A stretch of DNA of 30,221 nt from Pseudomonadota bacterium. Lineage in GTDB: Bacteria; Pseudomonadota; Alphaproteobacteria; Sphingomonadales; Sphingomonadaceae. The notes under the pieces are model-generated. The model was not told the origin of the DNA. It made no database searches and saw only the letters and a program-made list of their open reading frames with translations. A program made the translations under genes and the position numbers. The DNA is taken from NCBI GenBank assembly GCA_023387085.1, contig JAEWIL010000250.1, positions 1 to 30,221 on the forward strand, given 5' to 3'. Shown here piece by piece: positions 1 through 7,130 of this stretch (within the stretch, counting starts at the first letter, position 1; every line of letters begins with the position of its first letter).

Positions 1-17
1 AGTCCGGGGTGACGAAC

Positions 18-162
18 GGTGGGAAGCGACCGGAAACACGCCGTCTCTCCCAACCCCGTTCGCATCGAGCAAAGTCGAGATGCCCCTCGAGCTAGGCTTG
101 TCGTCGATGGGTGTCTCGACTTCGCTCGACACGAACGGAAAGAGGAACGTCCGCTTCCCACC
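18..162. repeat. Nested inverted repeat, REPIN-like sphingomonad intergenic element
   Basis: Two pairs of inverted arms are nested. The inner arms at 56-85 and 109-138 match over about 25 of 30 bases when one is reverse-complemented, around a loop of about 23 nt. The outer arms are ggtgggaagcg (18-28) and its exact complement cgcttcccacc (152-162). The element lies just downstream of the first Rieske gene, which ends at 214 on the minus strand, so it could fold in the transcript 3' end and affect termination or RNA stability. Paired short palindromes like this fit REP/REPIN elements mobilised by RAYT transposases. The family assignment is by form only; no transposase is in the window. Confidence 0.6.
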
Positions 163-213
163 CCAAAGCCGACGTTCGTTCCACCGGTTCGCAAATAGAC
201 ATGCTCACGCTTC

Positions 214-1638
214 TTATGGCAATTGCCCGTCCATATATTTGCCGAGCGTCCGGTGGAAATGGCGGATGCGGCTTTCCTGATAATGGCCGAGTTCGATCAC
301 GCCGTTGGGCGATGATTTCATGCCGGTCTGGACATGCGGCAGATTTTCCATGTCCTGATCGAACACGCCGGCGAGGGCGGCGCCGATCAAATGCCCCGCG
401 CTGGCAAAGGGCTGATCGTCGGGGATCAGGTGCATCGGCGCCGAGCGCGGCGGCTTCTCGCCCTTGGGCGTGCGCATCAATATGCGCACTTCCATCAGGC
501 AATGGTCGACATCGCCCCACGGCCGCCAGCGATAAACGATATTCGGGACCATCCCGCCCCACGGCGACCAGTTGGGAAAGACATTATAGGTGAAGTTGTC
601 GAGCATTTCGGCGTCGGTGACGTCCGAATAATCATGCCCGTTCATCGCCGAAAAGGCGTCGCGGTTGGCCTGTGCCAACACCTTGCGCGCCAGCATCGGA
701 TCGTCGGGGTCGAAACCCTTGATGTCGGCGGCTGACCCGCTGCTGCGCCGGGCGCGGCTGTCGCCGGCGCCGATGAAATCCTCGAGCGATTTCAGGACGT
801 AGAACTGGTCCTTGCCCTTGATGTGCGGCGACATGGCGCCCGCCGGGGTGATCGCCCGGTTGAGGAAATCGCCATAAAGATCATAGCGGGTGTTGGCGTC
901 GGCGGTGAAGCCCAGGATCTGGGGATGGGTGACGATGCTGTGCCACGCCTCCATGAAGGCTTCGGCCACCGCCTTCCAATTCGCCGGGACGACGCGGCCG
1001 ACCCACGCGCCCGTGAAGCATTCGTCGAGCCGCCAATTGTCATAATGCTCGATCCCCGGCCCGACCCATTCGCGAAACGGCGGCAGATCGTGATTTTCGG
1101 TGACGAGAATGAACCCTTGCCAACGATCGACCTTTAGCTCGGGAAGGCTCATGTCCTTGTCGGCCAGATGCTTGAAATCCCAAGCGCATGGCGCTTCCTT
1201 GAAGCGACCGTCATGGTGCCAGGAAAAGCCGTGGAACGGGCAGCGCAGATTGACCGCGGGCCCGCTTTCGGTGCGCAGCTTGCGACCGCGATGAAGGCAG
1301 ACGTTGTAGAAAGCCTTTACCGATCCATCCTTCTGACGGACGAGCAAAATGCTCTTTTCATTGATGTCATAGACGACGGTGTCGCCGGGATCGGGCATAT
1401 CCTCTTCGCGCGCGGCATATTGCCAGATGTTGGGCCACATCTTTTCGCGTTCGAGGCGCGCCCAGTCGTCGCTGACATAGCGGCTGATCGGGATGGGTTC
1501 GTCGCCAAGCTCCTGCGTCGATTCGACCAGCAGATAATCGGGCGCGCGCCGCGTGTCGGCGTTCAGCATGTCGGTATAGGTCGTGCCGGGGCAGCGATCG
1601 TCGCGGTCCTGGGCCTGGGGAGGGCTAAGGTCGTTCAT
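214..1638 (-). CDS. Rieske [2Fe-2S] aromatic-ring-hydroxylase-type oxygenase, alpha subunit (474 aa)
   Basis: This is the catalytic subunit of a Rieske non-heme iron oxygenase, which inserts O2-derived oxygen using electrons from a separate reductase. The Rieske motif is C114-x-H116 ... C133-x2-H136. The catalytic domain shows NWKAVAEAFMEAWH with H233 and H238 as iron ligands and D429 (FDQDMEN) as the probable third. The residue bridging Rieske centre and iron is Glu (E230) rather than the more common Asp, as known for the carnitine oxygenase CntA group. The ATG at 1638 is chosen over the adjacent upstream TTG because GGAG lies 6 nt before it. It follows the next Rieske gene after 16 bp, so the two are probably co-transcribed. 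No beta subunit, ferredoxin or reductase is nearby. The substrate is unknown. Confidence 0.9.
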   Translation of the reverse strand: MNDLSPPQAQDRDDRCPGTTYTDMLNADTRRAPDYLLVESTQELGDEPIPISRYVSDDWARLEREKMWPNIWQYAAREEDMPDPGDTVVYDINEKSILLVRQKDGSVKAFYNVCLHRGRKLRTESGPAVNLRCPFHGFSWHHDGRFKEAPCAWDFKHLADKDMSLPELKVDRWQGFILVTENHDLPPFREWVGPGIEHYDNWRLDECFTGAWVGRVVPANWKAVAEAFMEAWHSIVTHPQILGFTADANTRYDLYGDFLNRAITPAGAMSPHIKGKDQFYVLKSLEDFIGAGDSRARRSSGSAADIKGFDPDDPMLARKVLAQANRDAFSAMNGHDYSDVTDAEMLDNFTYNVFPNWSPWGGMVPNIVYRWRPWGDVDHCLMEVRILMRTPKGEKPPRSAPMHLIPDDQPFASAGHLIGAALAGVFDQDMENLPHVQTGMKSSPNGVIELGHYQESRIRHFHRTLGKYMDGQLP

Positions 1639-1654
1639 CAAGGGCTCCGCAAAT

Positions 1655-2884
1655 TCAGGCGATCTGGTCGAGAGGCATGCCGCATGCGGCGGCGAGCGAG
1701 CGGTGGACGCCGTGCAGCGCCGGCTCGTTCGCGCCGATCACGACGTGGTAATCGTCCGGCGCCGTCATCAGATTGGCGTAGCCGTTGCTGGCGACGCGAT
1801 AATCCTCGCTCTGCACGACGGTGGCGGTCATGTCATAGGCCATCTCGCACATCGTCTTGTGCTCATCGCTTTCGACGCCGAAGGGGGCGTAGACCGCGAA
1901 CTGGCAGAACATCTTTCCGGCGCCGTCGGGAAAGAGGCGGAACACCTGCGTAAAATAGACCCCGGGAGTCACGGCGCCGAAGAAGATGACGGTGTTGGGA
2001 AAGAGATAGTGGACGCCGCCATAGTCGGTTTCGGGCCATTCGCTTTCGTCCTTGCCGACGAGCGCGCCGACCGACAGGTCGGGGAAGCTGACGCGATGGT
2101 GACGCCCGATCGGTTCATAGACATTGCGGTCGCTGTAATGCGTGCCGCCGATCGTCGAGGCGTGGAGCATCTTGAAATGATAGCTCTCGCCATAGGTGTC
2201 GAGCGCGAACTTCCAATTGGCGTCGGCGGTCAGGATGCCCTTTTTGACCGGTTCGGCGCGGTGTAATTCCAATTGGGCGAGCACCGGGCCGAAATCGCCC
2301 AGATGCGCTTCGGCGTCGATCGGCGCGCCGCCCGCTCTGGCGCGCACGAAGATCAGGCCCAGATGTTCGGCGCAGGGCAGCTCGATGAGGTCGCGGGCGC
2401 CGATGTCGCACCCCGCGAAACCCTCCTTGCCCGGTTGGCCGACCAGTTTGCCGGCAGGGTCAAAGGTCCATGCGTGAAAGGGGCACACCAGCCGTGGGCG
2501 GCTTCCCTGCCAAGGCTCCTTCTCCTCGACCAACTTGGCCCCGCGGTGGGTGCACATGTTGAGGAAGGCGCGCGCGATGCCGTCCTTGCCGCGCGTGACG
2601 AGGATCGACGGACCCGCCGAATCGAACAACAATGTATCACCAGCGTTGGGAATATCGCCCGACAGGCCCGCGACCAGCGGCTCGTTGCGGAAAATATGCT
2701 CCATCTCGGCCGCGTTGCGCGCTTCGCTGGTGTAGACGGCTTTGTGCAGCGGCAGCGGCGCGTCGGCCCGGTCGGTGCGATTTTCCGCGATGATCGCCAC
2801 CAGCTTGCGCAGGCCCGCGCGGGCGTTACGCTTGCGGACGGCGAACCAGTCCTGCGGCGCGATCTTCGGATCGGACTCGGCCAT
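1655..2884 (-). CDS. Rieske [2Fe-2S] oxygenase, alpha subunit, second paralogue (409 aa)
   Basis: A second Rieske oxygenase large subunit, first gene of a two-gene minus-strand operon. Rieske ligands are C111-x-H113 (CTHRG) and C134-x2-H137 (CPFHAW). The spacing between the two pairs is 20 residues, longer than the 16 in its neighbour. The iron site has NWKFALDTYGESYHFKMLH with H236 and H241, and E233 in the bridging position. The ATG at 2884 has an AGGAG Shine-Dalgarno just upstream; the frame stays open further 5' but without conserved sequence. The two Rieske proteins differ clearly, so they are likely to act on different positions or substrates, or as unlike subunits; the sequence cannot decide. 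Transcription probably starts in the 97-bp region shared with the divergent VOC gene. Confidence 0.9.
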   Translation of the reverse strand: MAESDPKIAPQDWFAVRKRNARAGLRKLVAIIAENRTDRADAPLPLHKAVYTSEARNAAEMEHIFRNEPLVAGLSGDIPNAGDTLLFDSAGPSILVTRGKDGIARAFLNMCTHRGAKLVEEKEPWQGSRPRLVCPFHAWTFDPAGKLVGQPGKEGFAGCDIGARDLIELPCAEHLGLIFVRARAGGAPIDAEAHLGDFGPVLAQLELHRAEPVKKGILTADANWKFALDTYGESYHFKMLHASTIGGTHYSDRNVYEPIGRHHRVSFPDLSVGALVGKDESEWPETDYGGVHYLFPNTVIFFGAVTPGVYFTQVFRLFPDGAGKMFCQFAVYAPFGVESDEHKTMCEMAYDMTATVVQSEDYRVASNGYANLMTAPDDYHVVIGANEPALHGVHRSLAAACGMPLDQIA

Positions 2885-2981
2885 GGCTCTCCTCACATTT
2901 TGCCCAGTATGATTCCGGGTCTCGAAAAGCTTATCGCACAAAGGCAGGCGCTTGTGCGCTAGTGCTTTTGAGGGGGAGAGG
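2885..2981. promoter_or_regulatory. Divergent promoter region with candidate operator palindrome
   Basis: A 97-bp intergenic region between the Rieske pair (minus) and the VOC gene (plus). It contains an exact inverted repeat, cgcacaa (2935-2941) and ttgtgcg (2952-2958), separated by 10 bp. The 24-bp span suits a dimeric regulator; the LuxR-type protein at 3518-4381 is the obvious local candidate, but that link is inference. A related promoter-like string (agtatgattcc, 2906-2916) lies nearer the Rieske start. Confidence 0.4.
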
Positions 2982-3521
2982 ATGATGGCTGCACCCGGAA
3001 CGATCGCGGCGCTCGGCGAGATCATGCAGCTCGCCTATGTGCCTTCGGATTTCGACGCCGCGATCCGCCATTGGACCGAGGTGATGGGGGCGGGGCCCTT
3101 TTTCCTGCTGCCGAACGTGTCGCTTCCTGGCGGGCGCTATCGCGGCGCGCCGAGCGATCCGCTGTTCACCATGGCACTGGGCTATTGGGGCGAGATGCAG
3201 ATCGAGCTGATCCGGCCGGAGAATGCGGACACATTGCTCTATCGCGGTGACTATGCGGTGGGCGAGGGATTGCATCATGTCTGCATTCTCGTCGATTCGA
3301 TCGCCGAGGCGCGCGCCCGCTGCGCCGAGGTCGGCGCGGAGATTATTTTCGAGGCGCCGGTCGGCGACACGGGGGGCGTGATCTATGCCGATCCCGGAAC
3401 CGGTCCGGGGACGTTGGTCGAGCTGCTCGAGCCGCAGGCGGGGACGCGCGAGTTGTTCGCGATGATGCGCGATGCGGCGAAGGGCTGGGACGGCAGCGAG
3501 CCGCTGCGCTCGCTGGGTTAG
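2982..3521 (+). CDS. VOC-superfamily (glyoxalase/dioxygenase fold) protein (179 aa)
   Basis: A small vicinal-oxygen-chelate protein with two beta-alpha-beta-beta-beta modules. Candidate metal ligands fall at the usual positions: Q16 in the first strand, E75 (QIELIRP), H98 or H99 (LHHVCILV) and E147 (LVELLEP). The family includes glyoxalases, epimerases, extradiol dioxygenases and resistance proteins; nothing seen settles which this is. The ATG at 2982 follows a purine-rich gagggggagagg; a second ATG three bases later is equally possible. It is transcribed divergently from the Rieske genes. Its TAG stop overlaps the TAA of the convergent regulator gene in the shared string TTAG (3518-3521), leaving no room for a terminator between them. 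Confidence 0.8.
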   Translation: MMAAPGTIAALGEIMQLAYVPSDFDAAIRHWTEVMGAGPFFLLPNVSLPGGRYRGAPSDPLFTMALGYWGEMQIELIRPENADTLLYRGDYAVGEGLHHVCILVDSIAEARARCAEVGAEIIFEAPVGDTGGVIYADPGTGPGTLVELLEPQAGTRELFAMMRDAAKGWDGSEPLRSLG

Positions 3522-4381
3522 CTGTTCGCGCCCAGATAGCCCAGCTGACCGGCCTTGAAGATCGTCTGCGCGCGGTTGACCGAGTTGAGTTTCTCGCCCG
3601 CCCGGTGGACATGATAGCGCACCGTCGCGTGGCTCAGCGAGATGATCATGCCAATCTCTCGATCCGTCTTGCCGATCGCCGCCCAGCGCAGGCATTCGAC
3701 CTCGCGCTTCGACAGTTCGCAGTCGGACGGAATGCGGCGCTTCGTGCGCATCGCCGAGGTATAGCCCGAGATGAAGCGCCGCGTCGCGACAGCGAGGACC
3801 GGGCCGATTTCGGCGAACAAATCGCCCAGATCGGTGACATTTTCATCCTTCGGGTGAAAGCTGTTCGCTGAAATCTGGCCGAAGGGCAGGTGGACCGGCA
3901 CGACGATCGCCGCCCGGTACCGCCCGTTGGCGGCGAAGTAGCGCGACAGGTCGATGTCGTCGAGATAGGGGTTTGGATTGGCCGTGCGGAAGCCGTCGCC
4001 ATTGCACCAGAAGGGCTCGCTTTCATAACGGCACGACCGCGGCAGCGGGGAATGGAGTGCCAGACGGTGATCCTCCCACCAGCGTTCGCCATCGCCGAGC
4101 CAGCCGAACAGGTCGGCGGCGAGTACCGCGCCGTCCGCGTCGACCATCGTTTCCTTTGAGGCGATATCGTCGCAGAGCGCGACGCGAAGATCATAGCTGG
4201 CCGCGAAATCGCGCAGCGCGACCGCAGCGTCGTGGATATCCTCCACGCCGCGGACCGTGACCGCGTCGACCAGCTCCCTCGCATTTGGCGGTGCGAACCC
4301 GTCGTCGGGCAGCTTGGCTGCCTGCTCTCCCATGGGTGGGACTATTTCACACTGGCCGGCAAGTCGCAATGCATGTGTCAT
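3518..4381 (-). CDS. LuxR-family transcriptional regulator (287 aa)
   Basis: A DNA-binding regulator with a C-terminal LuxR/GerE helix-turn-helix (about residues 222-284: LSKREVECLRWAAIGKTDRE, then SHATVRYHVH and the NRAQ ... GYL tail). The N-terminal part (about residues 35-205) resembles the autoinducer-binding domain fold. The ligand may be an acyl-homoserine lactone, but in a catabolic cluster it could equally be a substrate or CoA intermediate. The ATG at 4381 overlaps the TGA of the upstream acyl-CoA dehydrogenase as ATGA, suggesting translational coupling; an internal ATG at 4333 is the alternative, and neither has a clear Shine-Dalgarno. As last gene of the P450 operon it may report on or feed back to the operon. 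No luxI-type synthase is in the window. Confidence 0.85.
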   Translation of the reverse strand: MTHALRLAGQCEIVPPMGEQAAKLPDDGFAPPNARELVDAVTVRGVEDIHDAAVALRDFAASYDLRVALCDDIASKETMVDADGAVLAADLFGWLGDGERWWEDHRLALHSPLPRSCRYESEPFWCNGDGFRTANPNPYLDDIDLSRYFAANGRYRAAIVVPVHLPFGQISANSFHPKDENVTDLGDLFAEIGPVLAVATRRFISGYTSAMRTKRRIPSDCELSKREVECLRWAAIGKTDREIGMIISLSHATVRYHVHRAGEKLNSVNRAQTIFKAGQLGYLGANS

Positions 4382-5586
4382 AGGCGTAGCACCGTCTTGG
4401 CTATAATGTTTTTCTGGACTTCGCTCGAACCGCCGAAAACGGTCCACGCGCGGCTGTTGAGATAGCGGGCGGCTGCGACCTGGGCATCGTCGTCGCCGAT
4501 CGGCGGCGGCGCTCCATTGCCGTAAAGCGGCCGCACCGTCGGCAGCTGCAGGCCGTCATAACCATGCAAATCCATCGCCAGGCCGTCGATTCGCTGGTGG
4601 ATTTCGGATGAGAGCAGCTTGACCAGCGAGGTTTGCGGCCCGGCCGGGCGGCCTTTCGCCATGTCGGCGAGGATGCGCAGTTCGGTCGTTTCGAGCGCTT
4701 CCGCTTCCAACCGCAGGCGCGCGATCCGCGTTGCGACCTGCGTGTCGCCGCCCCGCCTTCCGTCGCGACCGCCTGGCTCGACACCGGCGAGCTTTTCGAG
4801 ATGATCGATCGCGCGGATCAGGCGCGGCGCGTGGAACGATCCGCCACGCTCATTCTCGAGCAGGAATTTGGCGATCGTCCAGCCCTGCCCCTCTTCGCCG
4901 ATGCGGTTGTCGACCGAGGTGCGGGCAGCGTCGAGAAAGACCTGATTGACCTCATGGTCGCCCGCCATGGTGATGATCGGGGTGACGGTCACGCCCGGCT
5001 GGTCCATCGGAACCAGCAGGAAGCTGATCCCCGCCTGCTTCTTGACCTCTCCGTCGGTGCGCACGAGGCAGAAGATCCAGTTCGCGTGGTGCGCGTGGGT
5101 CGTCCAGATCTTCGTTCCGTCGACGACATATTCGTCACCCTCGCGCCGCGCGCGGGTGCGGAGCGAGGCGAGGTCGGACCCGCTTTGCGGTTCCGAATAG
5201 CCCTGACACCAATAGTCGGTGCCGGCGCGGATGGCGGGAAGGAAGCGGTCTTTCTGCTCCTGCGTTCCAAAGGCGCAGATGACGGGACCAACCAGACGCA
5301 GGCCGAGCACGGACAGCGCCGGCGCCCCGGCGATCGCGCATTCCTTTTCAAAGATATAGCGCTGCATCGGCGTCCAGCCAGTGCCGCCGCAATCCTCCGG
5401 CCAGTGATAGGCGACCCACCCCTTGTCGTTGAGGATACGGTGCCAGACGAGGCCGATGTGGGGCTCGACGAAAACGCCCGGGGTGCGGCTTGCCCCGTCG
5501 CGGACAAAATCGGGCAGCGACGTTCGGAGGAAGTCGCGGACCTCCTCGCGAAAATCGAGTTCGGCCTTTGTGAGATCGAGATCCAT
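4378..5586 (-). CDS. Acyl-CoA dehydrogenase family protein, long subunit (402 aa)
   Basis: A flavoprotein of the acyl-CoA dehydrogenase family, expected to introduce an alpha-beta double bond into an acyl-CoA. Visible landmarks are the N-terminal helical segment (LDFREEVRDFL), the FAD/substrate-loop motif YSEPQSGSDLASL at 130-142, the beta-domain string GTKIWTTHAHHA at 157-168, and a C-terminal FGGSSEVQKNIIAK. It starts 7 bp after the thiolase-like gene and its TGA overlaps the regulator's ATG. A second, shorter ACAD lies three genes upstream in the same operon. Unequal ACAD pairs in steroid side-chain degradation (ChsE4-ChsE5, FadE26-FadE27) form heteromeric enzymes, so the same is proposed here. 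The acyl substrate is not predictable. Confidence 0.9.
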   Translation of the reverse strand: MDLDLTKAELDFREEVRDFLRTSLPDFVRDGASRTPGVFVEPHIGLVWHRILNDKGWVAYHWPEDCGGTGWTPMQRYIFEKECAIAGAPALSVLGLRLVGPVICAFGTQEQKDRFLPAIRAGTDYWCQGYSEPQSGSDLASLRTRARREGDEYVVDGTKIWTTHAHHANWIFCLVRTDGEVKKQAGISFLLVPMDQPGVTVTPIITMAGDHEVNQVFLDAARTSVDNRIGEEGQGWTIAKFLLENERGGSFHAPRLIRAIDHLEKLAGVEPGGRDGRRGGDTQVATRIARLRLEAEALETTELRILADMAKGRPAGPQTSLVKLLSSEIHQRIDGLAMDLHGYDGLQLPTVRPLYGNGAPPPIGDDDAQVAAARYLNSRAWTVFGGSSEVQKNIIAKTVLRL

Positions 5587-5593
5587 AAATCCG

Positions 5594-6742
5594 CTAGCGC
5601 TCGAGGATTGCCACCGCCGAAAGGCCGGGCGCTCCATAGACATGAGAATAGCCCACCTTCGGGTCGTTCGGCACCTGGCGCTCGCCGCCGCGTCCGCGCA
5701 GCTGCACCGTGTTTTCGTAAACCTGCCGCAGGCCGGACGCGCCGATCGGCTCGCCGCAGGCAAGGCAGCCGCCATCGGTATTGATCGGCATCTTGCCGCC
5801 GATCTCGCTCCACCCTTCGGCGAGCCATTGTTCCTGTTCGCCGTCGGCGCAAAAGCCGTTTTCGGCCATGTGCATGATTTCCGCGCCGCTTTCGGTGTCC
5901 TGCAATTGCGCGACCGATACGTCCTCGGGGCCGATCCCCGCCATCTCGAACGCGGCGCGGCTCGCGAGTTCGGTCGGCTTGCCGCCGCCGCCGACCTTGA
6001 TCGACGGGGCAAACACCTCGAACGATCCTTCGGGGCGGGTGCGAAAGGCCACGCTGGCGATCCGCACCGCGTCGGCGCCCAGTTCGCGGACCTTTTTCGG
6101 GCTCGCCAGGATCAGGGCGACCGCGCCTTCGGCGGGCGAGCAGAACATATATTTGGTCAGCGGGTCATTGACGATCGGCGCATTCAATATGGTGTCGAGA
6201 TCGACCGGCGAGCGGCGCCAGGCATGGTCGCAGAGCGTTCCGTTGCGAAAGGCCTTTTCGGCGACGAGGCCAAGTGTGCGGCGGCTGATCCCGTGCAGCG
6301 CCATATAGCGCTGGATCTTGAGCGCGAAAAATTGGGTCGTGAGCATCAGCCCGGATTCGCCATACCATTCGGGCAGGCCATATTCGGCGGGCTTGGCGTT
6401 AAAGGCGCCGCGCGGATGCTTGTCGAAGCCGACCGCGAGCGCAATGTCGCACGCGCCGGCCGCGATGGCGTTGCGCGCGGCGGTCAAAGCGCTGCCGCCG
6501 GTTGCGCATCCGTTCGCGACATTGATGAAGGGGACGCTGGTCAATCCCAATTCGTTGACCATGATGTCCGCCGATCCGGCCGCTGCCGATCCACCATAGG
6601 CGAATTCGACGTCGCCCCATTCGATGCCGGCGTCCTTCAGCGCCGCGCGTACGGCATATACCCCCTGATCGCGGCCCGATCGGCTGTCGGTGCGGCCAAA
6701 GGGATGGATACCCGCGCCGATGATATAGACGTCGTCATTCAT
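5594..6742 (-). CDS. Thiolase-like / lipid-transfer (SCP-x, Ltp) family protein (382 aa)
   Basis: A thiolase-fold protein of the SCP-x/Ltp group. The nucleophilic-Cys loop is present (NGCATGG, C79). Where SCP-x thiolases have HDCF this protein has QDTE (from Q281), and where they have GHP it has GEP (E331), so both histidines of the classical thiolytic site appear to be missing. It is encoded directly after a DUF35 protein, overlapping it by 8 bp. In actinobacterial steroid degradation the thiolase-like Ltp2 works with a DUF35 domain as a retro-aldolase rather than a thiolase. A carbon-carbon lyase role is therefore plausible but unproven. The ATG at 6742 is chosen because the frame enters at once the conserved DVYIIGAGIHPFG; a nearby ATG at 6738 is out of frame. 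Confidence 0.85.
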   Translation of the reverse strand: MNDDVYIIGAGIHPFGRTDSRSGRDQGVYAVRAALKDAGIEWGDVEFAYGGSAAAGSADIMVNELGLTSVPFINVANGCATGGSALTAARNAIAAGACDIALAVGFDKHPRGAFNAKPAEYGLPEWYGESGLMLTTQFFALKIQRYMALHGISRRTLGLVAEKAFRNGTLCDHAWRRSPVDLDTILNAPIVNDPLTKYMFCSPAEGAVALILASPKKVRELGADAVRIASVAFRTRPEGSFEVFAPSIKVGGGGKPTELASRAAFEMAGIGPEDVSVAQLQDTESGAEIMHMAENGFCADGEQEQWLAEGWSEIGGKMPINTDGGCLACGEPIGASGLRQVYENTVQLRGRGGERQVPNDPKVGYSHVYGAPGLSAVAILER

Positions 6743-7130
6743 GGCTGGGCTCCGGGCGAAAGGCATAGATTGCGCGGCGGTCGTCGAAGGGGACCACGGC
6801 AAATCTCATCGGCATGCCGATGGTAAGGTGGGCGGGATCGGCGTCGACGATTCGCGTTTCGACGATGACTTCGCCGGGCAATTCGACATAGCCGACAAGG
6901 AAGGGCTGAAAGGGCTGCGGCCCGCTGTAGGGCTCCTTCGGCTCGAAGCCCTGCGTCGTCCACGACCAGAGCGTTCCGTGGCGCGACAGCGCGACGGGTT
7001 CGACATCGGCTGCGGCATCGCCGTCGGGGACCGGAAAGACAATCTCCCCATTGGCGCGCCGCGCGCCGATCAGCCGCGGTTCGGGCTCGTCGGTCCATAG
7101 TCCCGGCGCGATGGGGAGGAGCGAGCTCAC
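6735..7130 (-). CDS. DUF35 OB-fold protein, short, without zinc-ribbon cysteines (131 aa)
   Basis: A small OB-fold protein of the DUF35 type that usually accompanies thiolase-like enzymes. The core shows GTLWSWTTQGFEP, QPFLVGYVELPG, VIVETRIVD and IGMPMRFAVVPF, matching the usual five-strand OB barrel. The N-terminal rubredoxin-like zinc ribbon of typical members is reduced to LIGARRANGEIVFP and the protein contains no Cys at all, so zinc binding is not expected. The GTG at 7130 overlaps the TGA of the upstream ACAD (GTGA), and the 3' end overlaps the thiolase-like start by 8 bp. Tight coupling to that gene supports a stoichiometric complex with it, as in ChsH2-DUF35/Ltp2. Residues upstream of this GTG are not conserved and overlap the ACAD. 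Confidence 0.8.
   Translation of the reverse strand: MSSLLPIAPGLWTDEPEPRLIGARRANGEIVFPVPDGDAAADVEPVALSRHGTLWSWTTQGFEPKEPYSGPQPFQPFLVGYVELPGEVIVETRIVDADPAHLTIGMPMRFAVVPFDDRRAIYAFRPEPSHE

Noticed and set aside
2885..3025. N-terminal extension of the second Rieske protein
   Set aside because: The extra 47 residues lack conserved sequence and would consume the divergent promoter; the internal ATG at 2884 has a good AGGAG.
3518..4381. A quorum-sensing system
   Set aside because: Only the LuxR-type regulator is present; no luxI-type synthase was found, and the gene is tied to a catabolic operon.
6743..6802. Upstream start for the thiolase-like protein
   Set aside because: The extra 20 residues overlap the DUF35 coding region further and show no family similarity; the conserved DVYIIGAG begins right after the ATG at 6742.
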